A stretch of DNA of 64,000 nucleotides from Cinnamomum chago (Eukaryota; Streptophyta; Magnoliopsida; Laurales; Lauraceae): NCBI GenBank assembly GCA_038049695.1, contig CP142461.1, forward strand, positions 38,334,501 to 38,398,500. The letters are read 5' to 3'. Shown in pieces: positions 19,538 through 29,321 of this stretch; positions within the stretch are counted from its first letter, which is position 1, and each line of letters opens with the position of its first letter. The translations under genes and the position numbers were made by a program. The notes under the pieces were generated by a model. It saw only the letters and a program-made list of their open reading frames with translations, did not search any database and was not told the origin of the DNA.

Positions 19538-19847
19538 TGTTGACACCAAAAATGTCACTTTGCCTCTTCACACCAAAAGCTACACGGAGCCGCATCCTAC
19601 CAAAAATAGGCAGGCGCTACTTCAAGCATCAGATCTTGTCAGAATCAAACAAAAACTGCAAGGTCACTCAAAATAACCAAAAGAGAGGTACACATGAAGT
19701 TTCGGGCCATTTCGATATCATTTGGCCTAGCTTCACTTCTCCAACAGCTAAGCAGCAGCTCCCGGCAACGGAGCACCCCGAGGCCATGGCACCCAATTCG
19801 GAGCTTGTGGATCATCTCAAAATGACTCCAATGGGCTCCCCATCAAA

Positions 19848-20345
19848 TTTCAGGTCAATCGGACATTGTTTGACTGAAAGTCAAAGCTCGACATTTCCCT
19901 CGCGGTGAAATAAAGGCGAGCATTTTCATGACTCCAAATGGCTTCAAAACTCAAACGAAAGCCTATGGTTGGTCTTATCTACTGATGAGGGAGTCATAAG
20001 TCGAATTTCAGGTCAATCGGACATCGTTTGACCAAAAGTCAAAGCTCGGCATTTCCCTCGCAAAGAAATCAAAGTCAAGCATTTGCATGACTCCAAATGG
20101 CTTCAAAACTCAAACGAAAGCCTATGGTTGGTCCTATATGCTGATGAGGAAGCTACCCATCAAATTTCAGGTCAATCGGACATCGTTTGACCGAAAGTCA
20201 AAGCTCGGCATTTCCCTCGCAGTGAAATCAAGTCAAGCATTTGCGGGCCCCCAAACAGCTTCAAAACCTGAACAAAAGCCTATGGTTGGTCTCATCTACT
20301 GCTCAAGAAGCTACACGTCGAATTTCAGGTCATTTCGACATCGTT
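19848..20345 (+). repeat. 158-bp tandem repeat in the Tat LTR
   Basis: Units start at TTTCAGGTCA (19848, 20006, 20165, 20323), so the period is 158-159 bp, with just over three copies. Each unit contains GGACATCGTTTGACC, AAAGCTCGGCATTTCCCTCG and CTCCAAATGGCTTCAAAAC. It lies in U3, well upstream of the TATA box. Confidence 0.9.
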
Positions 20346-21292
20346 TGACCTAGTTTCGACGCTTGACAAAAAATCGGCAGTTCTCCACAACCAACTCTTC
20401 GGCTTTTCAGAAAATGGGAAACTTTACGATCTGATTTGCACGGCTTCTCGTCAGGTTTTATTGAGGGAAATCCAGCCAATAAATGAGAGGAAATTCCAAG
20501 AAAAATGCAGGAGAAAACAGAAGCGAAAACGGACGAAAAACGGCGAAGAAAAAGCGACCGAAAGGCGGCCAAAAAAATGGGCCAAGGCCCATGGTCGCCG
20601 GTGACCATGGAGGTCCGGGCCGCCGGACCTCGCCCAAAAACCCCGTTTTTCGAGTACTTTTCGCGTTTCGAGTTGATTGGCCCCTGTGATTTTTCCAAAA
20701 TCTGATTTTTTGTGCATGATATCCGTCGATCTTCGTCAACATCACGGATCCATCACTAGAATCATTAGATCATCATCGGATGCCTCAAGATCGTCAAACG
20801 GCTAACCAAGGAAGCACACTTTCTGCCCGCCCGATCGCGAAATCGACTGGACAGATGTTACCGGCCCGCTGACATCAACCAATGTCTGAAATTGGGTTAC
20901 CATCCGACATCAAATGATATGTGGGTCCATTGGTGATCATCGCAAGAAGAATCCCAAAGGATGCAGCACGGCCCGCGACTCTTCAAGCGCCCAGGCAATC
21001 AATTAATGACCCGTTTATGGCAAGTTAATGCGGTCATTAACTCATTATTTTGAACGGCCCAATCAGAAGCAATCAAATGGGAGTTACAAGTCCAAGTAAT
21101 CATGACATTAAAATCATGAAACTCCCGTCATCATGGAGATTAAAGGCGATTAAATGCCCACTACTCTCCATCGGCCAATCAAATGCAAGGAAAAAGGAGT
21201 TACAAAACAAGTAATTAAAAACTTGTAACTCCTCCCATCATGAGCATTAATACCATAAATGCTCATAAACTCTCCTAAATGGCTACCAAATG

Positions 21293-21304
21293 CCTATAAA
21301 TAGG
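21293..21304 (+). promoter_or_regulatory. TATA box of the Tat LTR
   Basis: CCTATAAATAGG near 21293 sits in an otherwise suitable region, followed by a purine/A-rich leader and, about 480 bp later, the mini-hairpin repeats. This suggests transcription starts near 21.33 kb. It is inferred from sequence only. Confidence 0.55.
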
Positions 21305-21783
21305 AAGCCATTCCAAGGGAAACGGATCCGGAAAAATCGCCAGAAAATCATTCAAAAATCCTCGGAGAAATCTCTACAACCCTGCTCCTTCAAGAAAACT
21401 CTGCTGCGACAAGTACTACAAGGTGATTGAAGCCCCTTGGGGGGCCACCCCTCCTCAAAGGCCACCTATCCTTCTATCCAACATGGCTAGATGCGGCTTT
21501 TCAGCCCGTCTACTCAGCTTTTTACCGGATATAGGACCTTATCTTGGTCCTTATCCTCTAAAAATCTGAGGTTGGAGCCAAGCCAAGAAATCAAGCACTA
21601 TGTTCTCATCTGAAGGACGATGGCGGAGCCCATACATTCGCTACCGTCGATCTGAACGAGCCCTCCCACAATCGCATGAGAAGTTAGATTCCTTTTTCTT
21701 GCTTTTCTATTGTAGATTGTATTTTTTTAAGAGATAAAAAAATTCACAATTCTTGTCTTTTACTTTTGATAAGATTTGTAAAT

Positions 21784-21862
21784 CGCCTTTTACGGCAAAA
21801 TCGCCTTCAACGGCACCAAATCGCCTTCTACGGCACAAAAACGCCTTTCACGGCATTCAAAC
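21784..21862 (+). repeat. Mini-hairpin repeats in the Tat LTR (CGCCTTTTACGGCA)
   Basis: Four units of about 20 bp read CGCC-N6-GGCA (TTTTAC, TTCAAC, TTCTAC and TTTCAC loops). The same four occur in the Tat-B 5' LTR (about 59306-59375, reverse complement). They resemble the GGC-N6-GCC units of the 3' array with arms exchanged. Confidence 0.8.
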
Positions 21863-22106
21863 AAAACTGTCTCTTTTATTAAAATATGTATGCAATGGAA
21901 AACTAGAAAAAAGTTTCATTTCCCTTTTTACTTGTGAAGGTGGATCTCCGGATCACCATTTCTAAATTCCAAGTATAAAAGAGAAATTGGCATACCCGTA
22001 CAAAAAAACTGATGCCCGCTTTTCCTTTCTTTCCCTCCACCGTACCCCGTCAACCCCGGGGCGGAGGCAGCTTTGGAAAAAGAGAAAAGCAGGGTCCATC
22101 AGACCT

Positions 22107-23400
22107 ATCATACTTAACAAATCCCACAATATAAATATAGAAATGAAGATCATGCCACAAAGAATAGACGTAGAAAAATTATAGCGATTCAGTCACAAAG
22201 ACCTACATCCACTCTCAAAGGTCACACAGACCCTTGGTTCCAATAAGAAGAATCACATTACACAAGCACTGATTCAACTAAAATTTTGTTATCGAGGTTC
22301 GATCACTCAGATCTACTCCCCCTCACACAATTACAAGGTGATTTAGTCGCACAGATCCGAATCACCATCACTGATTGTAGAAGTTTAAAGAAGGGTGGAC
22401 ACTTGCCTTTGATGAAGATGGAAAGAGTTCTAAGGAGCTTTGACAGTAGTCGAAGCTTTCACCTTTTGACGACGCCTTGGAGTTGAGAAGGAAGCTTCCA
22501 TAGTGTAGCACAACCAAGGTTCTGAGGTCTGGTCCTCTAGGGTAACATGGATATGGCTTTCATGCACAGTAAGGGATCCTAGAGAAGCTCTTCTCCCACA
22601 ACACACTCATCTTGGAGCTAATGAAGCTCTGGGATTTTCCTAAATATACTACATGAGTGTTTGGAGGAAGATTTGAGAGCTTAGATATGTTGGGAAGAAA
22701 ATAGCATGCAAAAAGCTCTCTCTAAAGAGTCCTTAGGAAAGAAGAAAGAAGCTCCAAATATATAGAAAACATCCAACGGCTATACTGGCGGCTAGCCCTT
22801 TTAGACCAGCGGCTAGCTGCTTTCAAATAACGGTCATAAAATTCAAATCAGGTTGGCTCACGGCTAGCCGCAGGAATAGTTGGGGGCTAGCCGTGAGGCA
22901 GCCGCAGGGGTAGCCGCAAGAGTGATCTAACAAAAACATGCTCTCTGGAAAGCAAACCGGAATCCCACAGTAAGCACTGCGGCTAGCCGTAGGTGCACTA
23001 GCGGCTAGTCGCAGGTGCACTGACGGTTAGCCGCAGGAAGCACAGAAAAACATCCTGAGAAAAACATGCTTACTGGAAAGCTATCTGTGGGTCTGGCGGC
23101 TAGCCACCAAGTGACCGTAGGGTCACCTGACCCTTTTTCAGAGGGACTATTTAACAAGGATAGAAACCATGGATTTAAAACACATCTTTTTCCCAAGGAT
23201 CTAAGAGTTTGGTCTGGGTATGAAAAACCTGGAAAGGTTGTCAAACACAAATGGAGACCTTCTTTGATGAATACGGACTTTCCCACAGCTTGGTAATCCT
23301 TCTGAATGTGATCTTCCTTGAGGCACTTTGAGAGGTAAGAACTTTGGACCACATTGGCACGGAATTGACAAACCAAACTCAATGCACACAGACATGTGAC
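22107..23400 (-). repeat. Cop-C 3' LTR, piece 2
   Basis: It corresponds to 38685-39990 of the 5' LTR. It includes the TATA region (CCAAATATATAG near 22755), TCCAACGGCT next to it, and the CGGCTAGCCG palindrome cluster (22785-23110). The last seven bases of the LTR, acttaca, lie at 31116-31122 beyond the inserted element T3. Confidence 0.9.
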
Positions 23401-25188
23401 TGAAAGTCCTTGGGATCCTAACCCTAGAGGGGGGGTGAATAGGGTGAGCTACAATTGTGACCAATTTAGACTAATTTTAAATTACTTAACATAAACTAGT
23501 CACATGTGATGATTAACCATACAAAATGCGGAAGCTAATAAATGTATCACCACAAATGCAAGCACCACAACACCAAGGTTTATAGTGGTTCGGCCTCAAT
23601 GCCTACGTCCACTACCGGCTTGTGATCCAATCACCCCACCGGATTTCCACTATTTATGCTTTTAACTAGGCTAAGCAATAACCCTTACAATGTTGTTTTT
23701 CTAGGCTAAACAACAACCTCTCAATGTGCTTTTATAGGCTAAGCAATAACCTTTACAAAATGCTTTTCTTAGGCTAAGCAATAACCTTACAAGATGTTTT
23801 TCTTAGGCTAAGCAATAACCTTACAAGATGCTTTTCTTAGGCTAAGCAATAACCTTACAAGATAGAATTTTTCTAAGAAAGTGTCTTCACAAAAGATCAC
23901 TCTAATAGATACAATTTAAGCTCAATGAAATTGCCTCTTAATTAGGCGGATTTGAAAGTTTAAAACAAACTCACACAAACACTATATGAATGCAAAGGTG
24001 AATGCTCATGATGTGTGTGTGTGATAACTTCAATCAAGTTTAAAAAGAAGGCTTATTCAAATGTATGCCCAAAGCATTTCAAAGTTTAAGACACATAAAA
24101 GATTTGATTGAAGTTTAATGCAAATCACATGTATGTAAAATAACTTGTTAATCATATGAAAATCAAAGAATCACAAGTTGTATGAAAATGACTAACTTAG
24201 AACATGTGATGCATGTGCAAAGTTGTTTTCAAAACCAAATTAATTTTACTAATGTTTAAATGAATGAAAACAACAAATTATGTTTCAACCAAGAAAATGA
24301 ATCATGCTATATAAAGGAAATCAAAGATTTAGGCTAAGCATGATTAAGAAGATTTAAAAACAACTTGGATGAAACCAAGGTGAAGAATCCAATCTTAATT
24401 AGATCAAAGATTAGGAGAAGAATGGATTCAACACATCATAGTTATCATGCACAAAATCATTTACCAATAGCTTAAATAAAACATGAAAACTATGATTAAG
24501 AGAGGTAGAGCTTACTTGGTGGTTTAACTCATTAATCCAAGCTTTAGCTCTCCTAATGACCCTCTAGCCTTTCCAACTTCATCCCCTTTCTATGGCTCCA
24601 AAATGCTCTCAAAAGTTCATGTATCAAGCCTTAAAAAAGGTTGGAAAAGAATGGACTTTATAGCCAAAAAGTGTCCAACGGCTAGTCCTCGGTCGACCAT
24701 GAAACAGGCCTCGGTCGACCATGAACACACAACGGTCAAAAAAGTGACCGTTTGAAAAACTGCTTTTAGCGGCGGACACAGAAACCGCCGGTAAAAGTGG
24801 TTTTTCCGCCGCTAAAGGTCCTGTTTTCCCAAAAATGTATTTTTTTAAAGTAATTTTTGTTGGGAATTTTTTGGGCCATTAAATCAAGCTTGAAAACATG
24901 TTTTAAATCATTCTAAGGGTTTTTAAAACATGAACCACACAAAGCCTAAAAAGATTTGAAAACTTTAGAAACAAAGGCTAGCTTGATTTCTTAAAATTCT
25001 TTTCTAAAAACCAATGCATCCAAGATTGAAAACAAAACATGCATAAATCAAAACTTTTACAACTCTTAAAAACCATGCATGTATAAAACAAGATTTCAAG
25101 ATTTCTTTAAATCAAAGCAAGTGAGTAAATCAAATGATGCTTAAATGATTATGCATCCATCAAATTGCAATCTACAAAATTCCTAACA
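23401..25188 (-). repeat. T3 3' LTR
   Basis: It is 1788 bp from TGAAAGTCC to CCTAACA. Contents as in the 5' LTR: poly-C tract, six to seven GGTTATTGCTTAGCC-type repeats (23660-23860), TATA as CTTTATAG on the + strand (24657-24664), MSA-like TCCAACGGCT and palindromes (24675-24825). Confidence 0.93.
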
Positions 25189-25212
25189 ATCTCGCCCTTT
25201 GCAATTTGATGG
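25157..25212 (-). promoter_or_regulatory. T3 polypurine tract within a 14-bp inverted repeat
   Basis: On the minus strand the bases just before the 3' LTR read GCAAAGGGCGAGAT, the expected place of the second-strand primer. CCATCAAATTGCAA (25157-25170) inside the LTR pairs perfectly with TTGCAATTTGATGG (25199-25212) outside it, so the LTR edge at 25188/25189 lies in the loop. Confidence 0.65.
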
Positions 25213-27639
25213 CAACACACTCACCACTGAAAAAACACACTTAGTCTTTAGCTCCCCCTCAGCTGGACAAGTCTTGAAATCTTCTTGGATGTTCCTTCTC
25301 TTAGCTTGGGCTCTTGGGCTCTTTTCTTCAATTTTCTTGATGCTTGGAGCTTGATCATTCTTTAAGCTTTCTCTTCTTCTTTCCTTTCTATGACCAAGCA
25401 TCTTCTTTAGCTCCAAGCTTTCTTTCTTCTATTTGCTCTCCCCCTTTGACCATGCCTTTCTCTCCCTTTGGTAAGATATGCATTCTCTCCCTTTGTAGAA
25501 GATCATATCTCCCCTTAGGAAGCTTGGACATTCTCTTCACCCTTCTTGAGAACTTGAATTCTTTCTCCCGCTTTGATGGATAGGAGATCTTCGAGTACTT
25601 GAACTCTCGAACTCTCTCCCCCTTTGCCATTAAATTGCAAAGGTACCTACACACATGAAATAAGGAAAATACCTTTAGTAGCACCTGTTAACAAATGAAA
25701 TCGAAAATGAAATACGTAACAGGCTATCATGTATGGAAGTTATCTCTAAGGGCTCAAAGGCAATCCAAGGGTAAATTTGATCAAAACTAATACTTCCTAT
25801 GAAGGTTTACACTCCCCCTCAATCCATTCTCTTCTTTTGTCAAACATTTGACAAAGATTTAACTATTAGATGCAAGAAGAAGATGGTTTAACCAAGTGAG
25901 GGTTAACTTCAAGGAAAGGATTAGATTCATATAACTATAAAGCTCAATATGATCAAATTACCAAAAGAGAGCAAGGTCAAGAGAAAAGCAATCATGGATA
26001 CCAATTGGAAAAACAAAGAGTACCAATTGAGATTTAAGGATATGACTATTAAACACAATCACTCTAAAATGGATTTAAGAATATACCTATTAGGAAGAAT
26101 CCAAATTAGAGCTATCCATGATAAAATGGGGTTTACTAAACATAGCATCAATCAATATAACTTATGAAAATCATATGCTATGTAAGCTATGAAATCATTT
26201 CAATCAATCAAAAGATATGACTATCATGTGCAAGAATGAGTGAAATGAAATTCAAACATGAAGCCAACCTCAACTAATAACCAACCAATATTATGAACAC
26301 ATAAACATGGTGGTCATGAGATATACCTATAAGAGCAAGAGAGGTGGCAAACATGAACATTATGATGCTAATGGAGTGTGACATGGAATGAAAACATATA
26401 ACTAGCAAGATCAATCCAATGTACACAAGGTCTATCACATACACAAGATAAGTCATCAATTGGATATGAAATCAATGGAAAATTATACCAAATGAAACCA
26501 ATTGAATATGATAACATGATTAAAAGCAAGGATGTGACAAACTCAAAATTCCATCAAGCATCATAAGCGCATATTCATCACTTTTAAAGATATGACTAAT
26601 GAGCATAATGATGAACAAGACAAATTGCAATGCAAAAGGATATGACTTGGTAAAGCATGCAATTCTCAAAGTGTCAAAATCATATGAATTCAACTACTAA
26701 GATATCCATCAACCATCATAAATGCAAGGAATGGATTTCAAAGAGATTCATATGATTAAGATCACTACTTATGAAGTTGAAACATGTATAAGGATGACAC
26801 CAAAAGAATCTACATGAATCAACATCATAACCATCCAAAAAGAAATGACTATAAGGCATAGAGGATGGATTTGGGTTCTAGTATGGTTTCTACAAATATT
26901 ACTAAGATCACAACCATACATGGAACCAATAGTCATTTGCATATAAGAAGAATAACTACATAAGCAAAGATGCAAACAACATTCATTTCCAATTCTAAGA
27001 TAATGAAACCAAAAGAAAAGGAAATGAGAACATGGAACATGCTTAGATGAATATAACTAATGATGTTATAGAGCATTTCCATTCAAACAATCTTCAAATC
27101 ATTTTTCATAAACAAAATCCAAAAATGAGCATAAAAAGAATGATTTTGAAGATCAATTTTCAACATTGTATTTTAAAAGATATGACTTAAAAGAAACACA
27201 TACAAGTTGATTTTTCAAAACAATGATTTTCCATATAAAGATATAACTTAGAAGTCTATGGAAAAACTTGAATTGATTCAAATCATTTGTTCAAATAATC
27301 TTACTATGACATCTACACAAATGATTCAACAACAATTGATCATGAAAAATCTAGCTATGAAAGCTTTTGAAATCACAATCAATTGAACATGTAGAAATGC
27401 AATGCAAAACATAAAACTAAATGAGTGCAAAAAGCAAATCAAACATGATGAAATTATAATCAAAAGATTTTGAAAACCATGATATGTAACAAGAATGGTG
27501 CATGAAAACAAAATCAATTGATCATAAAGAAACAATGCATTTAAATCAATGTAACTAAGAAAGAACAAAATGCAAAGCAACATGACCAACAAAGTGATTT
27601 AACTTAAAAAGAATAGGTTGGTCAAAGAGGTTCAAGGCC
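25213..27639 (-). other. T3 non-coding internal region with AAGATATGACTA motifs
   Basis: This 2.4-kb A-rich region lies downstream of gag in the element's orientation. It has no ORF that I believe. From about 25.93 to 27.55 kb the words GATATGACTA, ATATACCTAT and ATATAACTA recur about a dozen times at 50-200-bp intervals (for example near 26039, 26214, 26588, 26640, 27179 and 27238). Purine-rich strings (AAAGGGGGAGAG on the minus strand) occur near 25435 and 25615 and could be extra polypurine tracts. Confidence 0.55.
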
Positions 27640-29205
27640 TTAAGGTTTGTCTAAGTGAATAACTTTAGGAATCCACCTAAGGTCTTGAGAGGGTTGAACT
27701 TTGAGGTCTATTTTGGACTTCTCACCAACTAAAGGAGATTTGACTTGATAAATTTTCAATTTAAACTTATCACCATGATATTTAGATTTGACTAAATTTA
27801 GCTTAGAATGGTGATTAGTCTTTTGATGTTGGTGAGTTTGTTTCTTTGGGGATTGACTCACTTTTCTTTTCTTTTTATTTTCTCCCTTTACTTGACTTTT
27901 GAATTTTAGATTTAACTTAGCAACTTTCTTCAAAAGTTCTTTCATGGGTTGATATAAGGGAGATATGTTGAGAAGCTTTTTGTTCTTAGATTCTTCCAAG
28001 CTTGGTTTAACTTGTTTAAGCTTTTTAGAATCTATCTTAGGAGACTCCTTGTTAATTGGTTTAACTTGTTTAAGCTTTATGGAGTCTTCCTTGGTTTTTA
28101 GTGTCTTACCCTTCAAGTTTGATTTTACTTTCTTTGGTTCAAAGATGGGATTAGACACATTGCTTCTTCTTAGTTTGCACTCAAACCTAAAGTGTCCTTC
28201 ATTGCCACAATAAACACATTTGGATTTGGGCAAAGGAGAAAGAGTGCTATAGAATGAGGACTCACCTTTCACAAAAGTGTTGGTGAATTTAGGGTCATGT
28301 GAAGTATATTTATCAAAACCAAGACCCGTCCTATCTCCATGAGGTTTACCCAATTTAAATAATTTTTCAAGTCTATCTTCACTTTGGGTAAACTTGCACT
28401 CATACTTTTGTTTATACTCTTCAAGTTGAGTGACTTAGGTTTTAAGGGTTGAATTTTCATTTTTAACTTTTGTTAGTTCATTTTCAATTCCCTTAAAATT
28501 GTTTAGCTCTTCATAGGCAAGTTTTAACTTAGATTTAAGCTCATTAACAACATTAGATCCAAGTTCTAAAGTTTTTAAATTACTTTGAGCATTAGACAAA
28601 TTTTCATAGGAAATTGTCAACTTGGATTTTAAATAGTTAATGTTTTCATCTTGTCTTTTAATTGTATCTCTTAGGTTCAAATTTTCATTTTTAAGCTCAT
28701 CATAATTTATCTTAATCTCATTTAATTCATCTTGAGCATTAGATAAATTTTCCTTAGAGATAGTCAATTTAGATTCAAGATTGTTAAAGTCTTTATCTTG
28801 CCTTTGTAATTGATCTCTTAGTTTTAGATTTTCCTTATTAAGATGATCATAACCTATCTTTAATTCTTTTAGTTCATCTTGAGCATTGTATAGGTTATTC
28901 AAAGAGATCATGAACTTAGATTCTACACAATTTATAAATTCACCTTTTTCTCTAAGTTCATTTTTAGAAGAGTCTAATTCTTGGTTTAGCCTTTTAGATT
29001 CTTCTTTTAATCTTTTATTTTTCTTGGAAACCTCTAAGGACCATGTGTAAAATTCCTCATAGGCTTCAAGTTCATCAAATTCTTCTTCTTTTAATTCAAG
29101 TTGAGATTCTTTAATTTCAATGTTTGAATCTCCATAAGATGGAAGAATGAGGGGTCTAGAAGAATCTACACAAGAATCTACAAGGTCTAAACTAGTGGAA
29201 TCCAT
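27640..29205 (-). pseudogene. T3 gag-derived coiled-coil / zinc-knuckle protein
   Basis: This is one reading frame of about 521 codons, broken once by TAA at 28437-28435 (the T5 copy has Lys). The first ATG is at 29205 (MDSTSLDLVDS). Order: short acidic N-terminus; long coiled coil with 49-residue repeats (about residues 75-215); the motif RLEKLFKLGKPHGDRTGLGF; a CCHC zinc knuckle (CVYCGNEGHFRFEC); a Lys-rich tail; and RWIPKVIHL at the end. The same order, including LFKMGKYHRDKTGLGFN, the knuckle and WVPK just before the protease, occurs in Cop-C Gag. It therefore represents the second half of a SIRE-type Gag without the N-terminal Gag domain and without protease. It probably packages or multimerises; this is inference. 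Confidence 0.85.
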
Positions 29206-29307
29206 TCTAATGATTTTCAAGCAAGGACAACTCTAGGGTTTTTGACTCTAGGTTTTAACACCTAATCAAGAGTTCCAAACACTTGATCCTATAAAATAGA
29301 GCACGAG

Positions 29308-29319
29308 GCTCTGATACCA
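29308..29319 (-). other. T3 primer binding site, tRNA-iMet
   Basis: The minus strand reads TGGTATCAGAGC two bases after the 5' LTR. This is the standard plant initiator-Met primer site, the same as in Cop-C and T5. Confidence 0.92.
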
Positions 29320-29321
29320 AT

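Larger units (their letters stand above)
19538..22101 (+). mobile_element. Solo LTR of the Tat-A/B type
   Basis: The 2564-bp element begins TGTTGACACC and ends GGTCCATCA, with perfect target duplication gacct (19533-19537 and 22102-22106). Its last 350 bp match the Tat-B 5' LTR (59041-59400) in reverse complement, including the GCC-N6-GGC mini-hairpins and the G/C-rich TCCCTCCACCG stretch. It shows what the complete LTR of the Tat elements in this window looks like. It holds a 158-bp tandem repeat and a TATA box. There is no gene; ORFs in it are chance. Confidence 0.9.

Noticed and set aside
20330..20745. Overlapping ORFs on both strands near 20.5 kb
   Set aside because: They sit in the U3 of the Tat LTR in locally GC-rich sequence; all frames are open on both strands, which is a composition effect.
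22823..23464. ORFs around 22.8-23.4 kb and their twin at 39.65-40.06 kb
   Set aside because: Both lie in the two LTRs of Cop-C in non-coding U3; the similarity reflects LTR identity, not a gene family.
25183..25684. Minus-strand ORFs rich in Lys/Glu near 25.2-25.7 kb
   Set aside because: They encode A/G-rich polypurine strings of T3; there is no counterpart in another copy to support them.
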